From the NCBI RefSeq assembly GCF_043099315.1, contig NZ_CP170748.1: a DNA stretch of 64,000 nt; one strand, given 5' to 3'. The position numbers and the translations under genes were made by a program. The stretch comes from Chlorogloeopsis fritschii (GTDB lineage Bacteria > Cyanobacteriota > Cyanobacteriia > Cyanobacteriales > Nostocaceae). Position 1 is the stretch's first letter. Each line of letters starts with the position of its first letter. A model generated the notes under the pieces. It ran no database searches and was not told the DNA's origin. It saw only the letters and a program-made list of their open reading frames with translations. Below, piece after piece: positions 18,815-27,123 of the stretch.

Positions 18815-20100
18815 ATCAAAATGTTGCTTGGTAACACCTGCTTTCATAGCAAGACCAATCATTTGGATCACCTCTGCGGCGTAATTCCCTACCATATGAG
18901 CGCCTAGAACTCGCTCTGAGTTGCCAGCAACCACTAACTTAATCAAGGTTTGTTGCTCCGATTCACCTATTAAGTTGAATAGTGGTTGAAACTTTTTAGA
19001 ATAGCAGTGTACAGATTCACTAAATTGTGCGCGGGCTTGAGCTTCTGTTAACCCAACTGTAGCGGCTTCAGGTTGGGAAGCCAATACATGAGGAATAGTT
19101 TCATAACTAACTGTGTGAGGATGCTTGCCAAATTCTGTATCAGCGAAAGCGCGATCAGCAGCGATCGCCACTGGAGTCCAATGAGGTCTAGGAGTGCAAT
19201 CACCAACAGCAAAAATGTTTGCCACAGAAGTACGGCTGTATTCATCTACAACAACCCCCCCTTCATCTACCTTAACCCCTGCATTCTCTAAATCCAGCCT
19301 ATCTAAATTAGGGACACGATCTGTGATAAAGACAACTGTTTCTACAGTCACTGGCTCACTATCACCTGATACGATTAAATTCAAACAATTCTGTGCTTGT
19401 TCAATTTTTTTAACAGAACTATTGCAGCAAATTCTGATTCCTAATCGAGTCATTTCCTCTTGAATAGTTGTGCGAATATCTTCATCGCAGCCTGGCAGAA
19501 TCTTGTCTTCAGTTACTATCTGCGTGACCTTTGAAATTAGGCCATTCATAATTCCTGCTAGCTTTACAGCAATATGGTTGCTGCCGATAATTGCTAAGTG
19601 TTCTGGTTGCTGTTCAAGTTGTAGCATTTCAAGAGTGCTGATAGCATATTCAACTCCTGGGATGTTTGGCTTTACATCTTTTCCACCCGCTGCAATCAAA
19701 ATTTTGTCAGCTGTAATCTGTCTTCCTTCGATTTCCAAGGTGTGAGCATCTAAGAATTGGGCGTGTCCTTTTAACAGTTCAACTCCTGCTTTTTGTAAAT
19801 GCTGAGTATGCACCTTGCTTAGATGGTTGATTTCACGGTTTCTAGCTGCAATAAACTGACACCAATCAAAGTTTTTCTGAACTTTTCCCCAGCCGTATTC
19901 ATCAGCATTTCTAAAAATTTGGGAGAAACTTGCAGCATAGATCATCATTTTTTCTGGAATGCAACCATGAACGACACAAGTACCGCCTACTTGGTCTTGT
20001 TCAGCAATTGCCACCCTTGCCCCATAATTAGCAGCCCGTTCTGAGGCAGCAAGTCCTCCGGTCCTGCGCCAATTACAAAAAGGTCGTAATCAAAGCTCAT
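18761..20100 (-). CDS. Glutathione-reductase-like flavoprotein with an N-terminal frameshift
   Basis: FAD/NAD(P)-dependent disulfide oxidoreductase. It has the redox-active GGTCVVHGCIPEKMM, an NAD(P)-binding region (AIIGSNHIAVKLAGI), the second FAD motif NIFAVGDCTPRPHWTPVA, and a dimerisation domain ending IGIHPTVGEEFFSL with the catalytic His-Glu region. The ATG at 20100 begins MSFDYDLFVIGAGP, but one base is missing after GGACC (about 20059-20061), inside the GxGxxG loop; restoring it would read GAGPGGLAASERAANYGARV. Downstream the frame is open for 417 codons from an internal Met at 20014, which lacks the FAD Rossmann motif. It is either inactivated or a sequencing error. Boxes (h, i) point towards this gene. 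Confidence 0.8.
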
Positions 20101-20163
20101 AATTATTAACCTTGTTTATAAAAATTGCTATGTTTCCTTATATATTTAGCTTTTCGTAGAAAG

Positions 20164-20241
20164 ATGAAATTTGCATGAAATCCTTGTAATCCTAAGTACA
20201 AAAAATTAGATATGCATACAGAAATGAAATTAGTATGAAAT
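20164..20241 (-). promoter_or_regulatory. Two ATTTCAT-N4-ATTTCAT boxes (h, i)
   Basis: Minus strand ATTTCAT-GCAA-ATTTCAT at 20164-20181 and ATTTCAT-ACTA-ATTTCAT at 20224-20241. The half-site orientation matches transcription of the flavoprotein gene (start 20100), as seen for boxes a-f. They could also serve the divergent csp genes starting at 20368. Confidence 0.65.
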
Positions 20242-20367
20242 CCTTATATTTCATTGGTAATAAATACTCGTTAATCCATTAGGTAGAGGTAAATGTACCT
20301 CAACATTTTTAAGGTGAGGCTAGAGGAAATTCTGCCTCTGACCTAAGCAATTGGAGATGTAAAAACC

Positions 20368-20736
20368 ATGGCAATACAACAACTTACCTTAAACCAAGTT
20401 AATCAACAGATGCAGGAATGCATTCAGAACTGCTTAGCCTGCCATAGCATCTGCTTGAATACGGTGACATATTGCTTACAAAAAGGTGGCAATCACGCAG
20501 AACAATCTCACATTCAACTATTGCTCGACTGCGCTGAAATTTGTGAAACCAGCGCTAATTTTATGCTAAGAACTTCCCAGTTACACGCTCGTACCTGTGG
20601 GGTTTGCGCGGAAGTTTGTGAGCGGTGTGCGGAGAATTGCGATCGCATGGGCGATGATGCTCAAATGAAAGCTTGCGCGGATATGTGTCGTCGTTGTGCC
20701 CAATCTTGTCGGCAAATGTCAATGGCAACTGCATAA
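20368..20736 (+). CDS. Csp-type (DUF326) four-helix-bundle copper-storage protein, copy 1
   Basis: 122 residues with about 19 Cys, mostly in helical CxxxC / CxxC spacings: CIQNCLACHSICLNTVTYC, LLDCAEICETSANFM, CGVCAEVCERCAENC, ACADMCRRCAQSC. This is the DUF326/Csp pattern, in which Cys residues line the core of a four-helix bundle and hold many Cu+ ions (known for Csp1/Csp3). No signal peptide is seen, so a cytosolic Csp3-like store is likely. A GGAG ribosome site precedes the ATG. First of three csp-like genes in a row. Confidence 0.85.
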   Translation: MAIQQLTLNQVNQQMQECIQNCLACHSICLNTVTYCLQKGGNHAEQSHIQLLLDCAEICETSANFMLRTSQLHARTCGVCAEVCERCAENCDRMGDDAQMKACADMCRRCAQSCRQMSMATA

Positions 20737-20844
20737 GTCACTGTAAACGCTGTAAAAGCTGGCTGCCGTAATCCGATAGTCAGCGAGTGCAAAACCACTA
20801 TGCATACATAAACAGCGATCCAAGTAATTGCATAGGTTTGAAGA

Positions 20845-21291
20845 ATGACTGTACAACAACTCACCTTGAACCAAGTGAATCAAGGAATGCAGGAGTGCAT
20901 TCAGAACTGCTTGGACTGCCATAGCATCTGCTTGAATACAGTGACATACTGTCTGCAAAAGGGTGGCAATCACGTAGAACAATCTCATATTCGACTACTG
21001 CTTGACTGCGCTGAAATTTGTCAAACCAGTGCTAATTTTATGCTACGGACTTCCCAGTTACACCCTCGTACCTGCGAGGTTTGTGCAGAAGTGTGTGAGC
21101 GGTGTGCGGAGAATTACGTTCGCGTAGCGGCTCCAAAGGAGCTTCGCATGGGTGATGATGCTCAAATGAAAGCTTGCGCTGATATGTGCCGTCGCTGTGC
21201 CGAGTCTTGTCGGCAAATGTCTAACGTTGCAATCGAAACTCATGCAGAGGCACGTTTAAAAACAGACTTAAACCAAGACTTGTTAATCTAA
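20845..21291 (+). CDS. Csp-type (DUF326) copper-storage protein, copy 2, with small-repeat insertion
   Basis: 148 residues, a clear duplicate of the preceding gene (about 85-90% by eye over the shared region). Between CAEN and MGDDAQM, copy 1 has CDR but this copy has YVRVAAPKELR: a 24-base palindromic insertion (21124-21147) keeps the frame, and the neighbouring Cys codon TGC has become TAC. The C-terminus extends about 20 residues beyond copy 1 (AIETHAEARLKTDLNQ). The Cys pattern is otherwise kept, so it may still bind copper with one ligand fewer. Confidence 0.85.
   Translation: MTVQQLTLNQVNQGMQECIQNCLDCHSICLNTVTYCLQKGGNHVEQSHIRLLLDCAEICQTSANFMLRTSQLHPRTCEVCAEVCERCAENYVRVAAPKELRMGDDAQMKACADMCRRCAESCRQMSNVAIETHAEARLKTDLNQDLLI
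21124..21147 (+). repeat. Small dispersed repeat inserted in frame in csp copy 2
   Basis: 24 extra bases relative to copy 1, containing the hairpin GGCTCC-aaa-GGAGC within a GCGTAGC...TTCGC frame. This resembles the small dispersed repeats known from Nostoc-type genomes. In copy 1 the same position is a GCGATCGC (HIP1) octamer. Confidence 0.75.
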
Positions 21292-21302
21292 GGAGAATTA
21301 CA

Positions 21303-21635
21303 ATGGCACATAAAATACCTCAATCCAGTGTAGATATTGCTGTTCATTGCGCCTATGAATGCGAACACTGTGCTGATGAATGCCTGGGTAGTATGCCTGA
21401 ATGCGCTCGCCTGTGCATAGATTGTGCTCAAATATGCTGGACTTCTGCTGCATATATGAGCCGTAGTTCGCGCTTCATTCCCCAAATTGTTCGCTCTTGT
21501 ATCGAAATTTGCGAAGCCTGCGCCAGTGAATGTGAGAAGTACCCAGATAACCCCCATTGTCAAAAGTGTGCACAAGCTTGTCGCCAAGCTGCTGAGGAAT
21601 ATCGCAAAATCGCCACTGTTGCAGGTGTAGCTTAA
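21303..21635 (+). CDS. Cys-rich four-helix-bundle copper-binding protein (DUF326-like), divergent copy 3
   Basis: 110 residues with Cys pairs HCAYECEHCADECLG, CARLCIDCAQICW, CIEICEACASECEKY and HCQKCAQACRQAAEEY. It is the shorter, more divergent relative of the two upstream proteins, close to the four-helix-bundle copper-binding proteins common in bacteria. It starts 11 bases after the previous stop with an AAGGAG ribosome site, so it is co-transcribed with copy 2. Confidence 0.82.
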   Translation: MAHKIPQSSVDIAVHCAYECEHCADECLGSMPECARLCIDCAQICWTSAAYMSRSSRFIPQIVRSCIEICEACASECEKYPDNPHCQKCAQACRQAAEEYRKIATVAGVA

Positions 21636-21673
21636 TTAATCTCAAACAGTAAAGGTAGCCGAGATGTATACTA

Positions 21674-21696
21674 CCCTCCTTAAAGATTAAGGAGGG
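21674..21696. other. Perfect 10-bp hairpin after csp genes
   Basis: CCCTCCTTAA-AGA-TTAAGGAGGG. No T tract follows, so it is an mRNA-stability or processing hairpin or a weak terminator rather than a classical one. The left arm contains CCTCCTT, an anti-Shine-Dalgarno-like string. The rest of 21636-21883 holds nothing recognisable. Confidence 0.5.
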
Positions 21697-21883
21697 AAAT
21701 GCATCACAGGAAAAAAGTTATTCTTTGCTACAATTCGATTGCCTTACACCTATTAAGTTACTCAGGAATAAAACAATAAAACTTTTAACGAGAACGTATT
21801 TTCCTCTTGACTCTTTAGTTAACTGGAGATTTAAAAATAGAATTAGTTCTTCAAGAAAACGTTAATTTCCTGGAGATAAGCAA

Positions 21884-22078
21884 ATGCCATTACAACTTAA
21901 AGTTCCGAAAATCGCCTGTGCTTCTTGTGTAGATACCGTCACTAAAGCAGTTAAAAGTGTTGATGCAACGGCAAAAGTAGAAGTTGACACGAAAACAAAA
22001 ATGGTCAGGGTTGAGACACAGCAACCAGCAGCGGAAATTAAACAAGCGATTGCTGCCGTTGGCTATCCCGCAGCTTGA
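21884..22078 (+). CDS. Heavy-metal-associated (HMA) domain protein, CopZ-like chaperone
   Basis: 64 residues forming one ferredoxin-like HMA domain. The metal loop reads IACASC in place of the usual MxCxxC, then VDTVTKAVKSVDATAKVEVD and a C-terminal AIAAVGYPAA. CopZ/Atx1 proteins hand Cu+ to P1B ATPases (family knowledge), and the CopA gene lies 660 bases downstream. A GGAG ribosome site precedes the ATG. Confidence 0.85.
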   Translation: MPLQLKVPKIACASCVDTVTKAVKSVDATAKVEVDTKTKMVRVETQQPAAEIKQAIAAVGYPAA

Positions 22079-22124
22079 AAGTAGGCAACAGGTAACTGAC
22101 TAACGTTTCGATAAGGTACCAATC

Positions 22125-22637
22125 ATGCCACCGATTCATCCCGCTATTGTTCACTTTCCCATCGCCCTTGTCACCCTTTCGGTTGTTGCTGATGGATTTG
22201 GTTACTTAATGGATAACGCGTCTTTGCAGGCAACGGGCTGGTGGGCACTGGTTGGAGCTTTAATTGGGGCGGCGATCGCTGTTCCTGCCGGACTGTTCGA
22301 TATGAGACGCGAAAGACTTGAACATACAGCCCATCAGCACGTTCACACCCACATGAGGGTTGGCTTTACCCTTGCAGCTGCCATTGCAGGGCTAACAATT
22401 TGGCGCTGGCTCATCCAGTACAACCCACGCTTTAATTGGGGATGGGGTTATTTGGTGGTAGCTGTCGTGGTGCTGGGACTGACTTTGTTTCAGGGATGGC
22501 TGGGTAGCGAACTTGTGTACTCAAATGGCGTGGGTGTTGCTCCTACAGGACAGGGAACGGAGCCAGCAAACGAAGCGCGGCGGCGTATAGCTAGGGTTGC
22601 AGGAGGAAGCAATAGTAGCGATCGCCACAGCCATTGA
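22125..22637 (+). CDS. DUF2231 membrane protein
   Basis: 170 residues with about four hydrophobic helices and the family start MPPIHPAIVHFPIALVTLSV. A His-rich cytoplasmic or periplasmic loop HTAHQHVHTHMRV lies between helices 2 and 3. DUF2231 proteins often accompany copper or haem-copper genes; their role is unclear. The C-terminus is basic and ends SSDRHSH. It starts 46 bases after the CopZ-like gene, probably in one transcript. Confidence 0.8.
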   Translation: MPPIHPAIVHFPIALVTLSVVADGFGYLMDNASLQATGWWALVGALIGAAIAVPAGLFDMRRERLEHTAHQHVHTHMRVGFTLAAAIAGLTIWRWLIQYNPRFNWGWGYLVVAVVVLGLTLFQGWLGSELVYSNGVGVAPTGQGTEPANEARRRIARVAGGSNSSDRHSH

Positions 22638-22737
22638 AGTTCAGTTAAGTACGAGCTTCAATCACACAAATTATCTTAAATGTTCGTTACTGTTTCTAAA
22701 ATTTAATCAAAGCACTAGCTAAAAAGCTAGTATTACT

Positions 22738-25008
22738 ATGGATACCGTCACAGTTAAACTTCGGGGCATGAGTTGTGCCTCCTGCGCTAACAACATCGAA
22801 GAAGGGATTCGCACTGTTGCTGGTGTTAGTGACGCTAAAGTTAACTTCGGCGCGGAACAAGCTACAATTCAGTACGATCCCCTCAAAACCAATATAGAAA
22901 AAATCCAAGAGGCTATAGATGCTGCGGGATACTCGTCTTATTCCCTTCAAGAACAAGAAATGGTGACAGGGGAAGATGATGCTGAGAAAGCTGCCCGTAA
23001 GGCAGAGTCACGCGACCTCACACGCAAAGTTGTAGTTGGAGGTATTCTCAGCACCCTAATTGTGATTGGGGCATTATCTGCCATGACCGGGTTAAACCTA
23101 CGTTGGGTTAGCTTATTATTACTAGATAATCCCTGGGTACAGTTAGTACTGGCGACTCCTGTACAGTTTTGGTGCGGTGCTTCCTTTTATCGAAATGCCT
23201 GGAAAGCCCTTAAACGCCATGCTGCAACGATGGATACCCTAGTAGCTTTAGGTACTAGCGCAGCTTATTTCTATTCGCTGTTTGTCACTCTTTTCCCTAG
23301 ATTCTTTATCGCTCAAGGTTTAATGCCTGATGTGTATTATGAAGCTGCAACAGTTATCACCACTTTGATATTACTGGGTCGGCTGTTGGAAAATCGCGCT
23401 AGAGGTCAAACTTCCGAAGCTATCCGCAAACTAATTGGTTTGCAAGCAAGAGATGCTCGCATCATCCGAGATGGAAAAGAAATGGATGTACCCATCCAGG
23501 AAGTTCAAATTGGAGATGTGATTTTGGTGCGTCCCGGTGAAAAAATTCCGGTGGATGGCGAGGTGATTGAAGGTGCTTCCACGGTAGATGAATCAATGGT
23601 GACAGGCGAGAGTATGCCAGTTAAGAAGCAGCCTTCTGATGAGGTAATTGGAGCCACGATTAACAAAACTGGTAGCTTTAAGTTTCGCGCTACACGAGTT
23701 GGTAAGGATACAGTTTTGTCCCAAATTGTCAAACTGGTACAACAGGCTCAAGGCTCCAAAGCTCCGATTCAACGTTTAGCAGATCAAGTGACTGGGTGGT
23801 TTGTACCAGCAGTGTTAGCGATCGCTATTACCACCTTTGTCATTTGGTTTGACGTGATGGGCAATCTCACCCTAGCGACAATCACTACAGTTGGCGTGTT
23901 AATTATCGCCTGTCCTTGTGCCTTGGGTTTAGCTACTCCCACCTCAGTGATGGTAGGGACAGGTAAAGGGGCAGAAAACGGCATTCTCATTAAGGGAGCC
24001 GAAAGCTTGGAACTAGCGCACAAAATCCAGACTATCGTGCTGGATAAAACAGGAACCATAACTCAAGGAAAGCCCACTGTTACAGATTTTGTGACTAATA
24101 ACGGTACAGCCAACCGTAATGAGTTAAAACTTCTGCAACTAGCAGCGTCTGTAGAAAGGAATTCTGAACACCCTTTGGCAGAAGCTATTGTCACATATGC
24201 CAAAACCCAAGAGGTAATTCCCCAAGAAGCCAGGAATTTTGAAGCCATTGCTGGAAGTGGTGTCCAAGGCATTATTTCAGACCATCTAGTACAAATTGGT
24301 ACGCAACGCTGGATGGAAGAATTAGGTGTTGATACCAGCGCCCTCCAGCAGCACAAAAACATTTTAGAAGCATCTGGTAAAACTGTTGTTTGGATTGCAG
24401 TGGATGGGGAAATTCAAGGATTGATGGGAATCGCAGATGCCATAAAACCATCCTCACCAGCAGCAGTCAGAGCGCTGCGGAGGTTAGGTTTAGAGGTGGT
24501 TATGCTGACTGGAGATAATCGTCGTACAGCCAAAGCGATCGCTCAACAAGTTGGGATTACACGAGTCGAAGCCGAAGTACGACCAGATCAAAAAGCGGCT
24601 ACTGTGGCAACACTCCAAAGAGAAGGAAAACTGGTGGCAATGGTAGGTGATGGCATCAATGACGCACCAGCACTAGCGCAGGCAGATGTAGGGATTGCCA
24701 TTGGTACAGGGACAGATGTAGCGATCGCCGCTAGTGATATCACCCTAATTTCTGGAGATTTACAAGGCATTGTCACGGCGATTGGGCTTAGTCGCGCCAC
24801 CATTCGCAACATTCGTCAAAATCTTTTCTTTGCCTTTATCTACAATGTTGCTGGCATTCCCATTGCTGCCGGAATTTTGTTTCCCTTGTTTGGCTGGTTA
24901 CTTAATCCAATTATTGCTGGGGGAGCAATGGCATTTAGCTCTGTTTCTGTCGTCACTAACGCCTTGCGCTTGCGGAATTTTCAACCCAAAACATTTGGTG
25001 GAGTTTAA
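22738..25008 (+). CDS. copA: Cu+-exporting P1B-type ATPase
   Basis: 756 residues: one N-terminal HMA domain with GMSCASCANNIEE, TM pairs, A-domain MVTGESMPVKK, the Cu-specific TM motif IIACPCALGLATPT, phosphorylation site DKTGTITQGKPTVTD, SEHPLAEAI (the HP motif of the N-domain), GDGINDAPALAQADVGIAIG, and the C-terminal AGGAMAFSSVSVVTNALRLR, which carries the M-x-x-S-S copper site. It pumps Cu+ from the cytoplasm at the cost of ATP. It is the only CPC-type ATPase in the window. It is followed after 3 bases by the cupredoxin gene, so the two are translationally coupled. The symbol could equally be pacS or ctaA. Confidence 0.93.
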   Translation: MDTVTVKLRGMSCASCANNIEEGIRTVAGVSDAKVNFGAEQATIQYDPLKTNIEKIQEAIDAAGYSSYSLQEQEMVTGEDDAEKAARKAESRDLTRKVVVGGILSTLIVIGALSAMTGLNLRWVSLLLLDNPWVQLVLATPVQFWCGASFYRNAWKALKRHAATMDTLVALGTSAAYFYSLFVTLFPRFFIAQGLMPDVYYEAATVITTLILLGRLLENRARGQTSEAIRKLIGLQARDARIIRDGKEMDVPIQEVQIGDVILVRPGEKIPVDGEVIEGASTVDESMVTGESMPVKKQPSDEVIGATINKTGSFKFRATRVGKDTVLSQIVKLVQQAQGSKAPIQRLADQVTGWFVPAVLAIAITTFVIWFDVMGNLTLATITTVGVLIIACPCALGLATPTSVMVGTGKGAENGILIKGAESLELAHKIQTIVLDKTGTITQGKPTVTDFVTNNGTANRNELKLLQLAASVERNSEHPLAEAIVTYAKTQEVIPQEARNFEAIAGSGVQGIISDHLVQIGTQRWMEELGVDTSALQQHKNILEASGKTVVWIAVDGEIQGLMGIADAIKPSSPAAVRALRRLGLEVVMLTGDNRRTAKAIAQQVGITRVEAEVRPDQKAATVATLQREGKLVAMVGDGINDAPALAQADVGIAIGTGTDVAIAASDITLISGDLQGIVTAIGLSRATIRNIRQNLFFAFIYNVAGIPIAAGILFPLFGWLLNPIIAGGAMAFSSVSVVTNALRLRNFQPKTFGGV

Positions 25009-25011
25009 GCA

Positions 25012-25605
25012 ATGTTCAGTAAAAAAACAATTTTCGGACACCTTATTGCTTTGGGATTTTTGCTTGGTGTTACTTCAGGCGTAACACGTGCCCAAATGCC
25101 GCCAGGCGAAATGCCATTATCCGAAACAGAGCAAACTACTCAGTTTCGCCGCATTGAGCAACCTTTAGGTGTAAAAGTCGGTGTGACTGTGGGTGGCATA
25201 GCATTAATTGGGCTGGAGCTATGGTGGTTCATTTGGAGTAAAACCAAGTTCCAGCAGGCTGAAACTAATCAAGGAATAGAGGAAGTCACTATTTTGGTCG
25301 ATGGTGGCTATGAACCAAGCCGTATAGTCGTGAATGCAGGTCAAAAAGTTCGGTTAAATTTCATGCGACGAGATCCGAGTAGTTGTTTGGAGCAAGTATT
25401 GTTACCCGATTTTCACATTGCTCAACAATTAGACCTGAATCACGTCACCTCTGTTGAGTTTACACCTGAAAAACCAGGGCAATATCCCTTTACCTGCGGT
25501 ATGAATATGTTTCGTGGAGTCGTGGAAGTGCAAAGGTCAAATCTGTCCAATATGAATGGTTCCTCATCATTAAAAGCTCGTCACACTACCTACAGCAGTT
25601 CTTGA
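25012..25605 (+). CDS. Membrane-anchored cupredoxin-domain protein
   Basis: 197 residues. An N-terminal hydrophobic segment with a possible signal (LLGVTSGVTRA) is followed by a second TM helix (VGVTVGGIALIGLELWWFIW) and a cupredoxin fold at about 90-175. The likely copper ligands are Cys in SSCLEQ, His in DFHIAQQ, Cys in FTCGMNMF, and Met in GMNMF. The type resembles PF13473 cupredoxins fused or linked to CopA-type pumps. It starts 3 bases after the copA stop. It probably accepts copper delivered to the outer face of the membrane (inference). Confidence 0.85.
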   Translation: MFSKKTIFGHLIALGFLLGVTSGVTRAQMPPGEMPLSETEQTTQFRRIEQPLGVKVGVTVGGIALIGLELWWFIWSKTKFQQAETNQGIEEVTILVDGGYEPSRIVVNAGQKVRLNFMRRDPSSCLEQVLLPDFHIAQQLDLNHVTSVEFTPEKPGQYPFTCGMNMFRGVVEVQRSNLSNMNGSSSLKARHTTYSSS

Positions 25606-25690
25606 TAAAAAGGAAATATTCAGTCTTAATCAAATTTTCTCAAATAGAAATTATTTCTGAATAGTGAACGTCTATTCGATTAGAATATAT

Positions 25691-25789
25691 AGACAGCAGC
25701 CTGTGAGTGTGATCGCTGCCATACCCAATGAGGACTCACCGTAAGCTGAAAAACTCTTCGCCAACCGTCGGATGAATAACAATTGTGTG
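25691..25789. repeat. 99-base duplicated segment, copy B
   Basis: Near-copy of 18716-18814, including the last codons of the flavoprotein gene. It is directly joined to a tyrosine-recombinase fragment, so it marks a recombination endpoint of the copper island. Confidence 0.85.
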
Positions 25790-25935
25790 CGCATACTCGT
25801 CAAAAGCGACTGTATTCGATAGGCGGTATTGTTGAGCAAGCTGGTGAGTTAGCAGGTTTACCTTTTCCAGTTCATGCCCATATGCTGCGGCATGGAACAG
25901 GTAACAATCTTTCTCAAACTATACTTAAAGCATAA
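25786..25935 (+). pseudogene. Tyrosine recombinase fragment
   Basis: An open frame without its own start reads RQKRLYSIGGIVEQAGELAG then LPFPVHAHMLRHGTGNNLS and stops. HMLRHGTG is the H-x-x-R box II of XerC/D-type integrases. The N-terminal region, box I Arg and the Tyr nucleophile are missing. It sits exactly at the end of the copper island. Confidence 0.7.
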
Positions 25936-25966
25936 TGTGATCCGAATTGTCCATAATTTCTTTTAC

Positions 25967-26455
25967 TCAAGCAGATATTCGTTGCATCACTTGCATCCTA
26001 ACTGCATTTGCCGCAGCAGTTGCAATGTTTTCCCAGTCGCTATCAACAAGCAGAACTCCAAGTAACTGTCGCAAAATGTCGGAATTTTGGATAAACTCTT
26101 CCCCATACAGGTCATTTTGCATCAAGATACCTTCAAGCATTGGTAATACAGATGCGGATGGCGATTTTAATCGGGATAACAAAAGCGATCGCGCAACAAC
26201 AACCGCAGCTTCTTCTCCCACTCCTAAATTCCACTCGGAGAGCAGATGGCGGATTTCGCGGTTGAGTGAGACACGCAGTTGCGTCATTCTGCCTAGCAAA
26301 CCAGGATTTTTCAATAATGCACTTATAGCTGTTCCCCAATCCAACCCTGCTGTCACATCACAGTCAGCCTCGTCCTCGATACGGATTGCTTCTTGAAATG
26401 ATGCAGGGTGAAATAGTAAATCGATAGCTTCGCCAATAGTTATTTCTTCGTTCAT
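25967..26455 (-). CDS. Unrecognised 162-residue protein
   Basis: No family recognised. It is acidic and mainly helical, with a Leu/Ala-rich stretch AAVVVARSLLLSRL and a C-terminal ENIATAAANAVRMQVMQRIS. There are no membrane segments. The ATG at 26455 lies 17 bases after the stop of the GNAT gene on the same strand, so the pair is likely co-transcribed, with this as the second gene. A two-gene module in which one protein is acetylated, or an acetyltransferase-antitoxin pair, is possible but unsupported. Confidence 0.6.
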   Translation of the reverse strand: MNEEITIGEAIDLLFHPASFQEAIRIEDEADCDVTAGLDWGTAISALLKNPGLLGRMTQLRVSLNREIRHLLSEWNLGVGEEAAVVVARSLLLSRLKSPSASVLPMLEGILMQNDLYGEEFIQNSDILRQLLGVLLVDSDWENIATAAANAVRMQVMQRISA

Positions 26456-26471
26456 TATTTTTCCTCCAGCA

Positions 26472-27029
26472 CTATCGTAATGGGCGGCGCAGCAAACCGT
26501 ACTCGAAATATGTCATATCTTCGTACTCTTCTTCGGAACCAAAGTCAATCATGCCTTGATTTTCGTAAAACCGTTCGCTAGAACGTAACGAGTGCAAGCC
26601 AACTCTCCCACCATATCCCAACTCGACGCTCCTAATTCGGGCGTATCGCAGCAATGCCGTCCCCACTCCCTTATATCGCGGTGGGCGTTGGATTTCCTTA
26701 CGGTTCCACGGAGCTGAGGTGATGTACTGAATGTATACTAATCGCTGTCCGATAGCCTCTCGCGAACCGTGGAGTTGAGTTTCCACCATCATCAACCCTT
26801 GGGTGCAGCCTCCTACTTCGAGAGCGTAACCTTCTTCGTTTTCATTGTTGCTGATGTAGCCAAGTTTAAACAACCAATCCCAGAATTTATCCTCGGTCTG
26901 AAAAACACGTAATTGCTCGCGCCAAAGGTTTTCAAAATCATCAATGTGATTTTGTGCAAGTTCAACAATAACCCCATCGATTAGTTGATTGTCAGTGCCA
27001 CAATTTAACTGGACTTGTAAGCGCACCAA
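26472..27029 (-). CDS. GNAT-family N-acetyltransferase
   Basis: 185 residues. The acetyl-CoA-binding motif A is PRYKGVGTALLRYARIRSVE (about 120-140; the usual R/Q-x-x-G-x-G/A is RYKGVG). It is followed by VGLHSLRSSERFYENQGM, the typical motif B ending in FYEN-GM. The acceptor substrate is unknown. It starts at 27029 with weak ribosome-site signals and is the first gene of a two-gene unit. Confidence 0.8.
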   Translation of the reverse strand: MVRLQVQLNCGTDNQLIDGVIVELAQNHIDDFENLWREQLRVFQTEDKFWDWLFKLGYISNNENEEGYALEVGGCTQGLMMVETQLHGSREAIGQRLVYIQYITSAPWNRKEIQRPPRYKGVGTALLRYARIRSVELGYGGRVGLHSLRSSERFYENQGMIDFGSEEEYEDMTYFEYGLLRRPLR

Positions 27030-27123
27030 TTTACCTGATAATTAGACTTAATAATTAGACTTATTGTAATATTAAACTTAATCCTTCAAGCTCTCTTTGG
27101 TGCAACTTGATAAAGAATGGGTA

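Noticed and set aside
18761..20100. Mercuric reductase (merA)
   Set aside because: There is no N-terminal HMA domain and no C-terminal Cys pair; the redox motif GGTCVVHGCIP fits the glutathione-reductase group better, and no mer genes are nearby.
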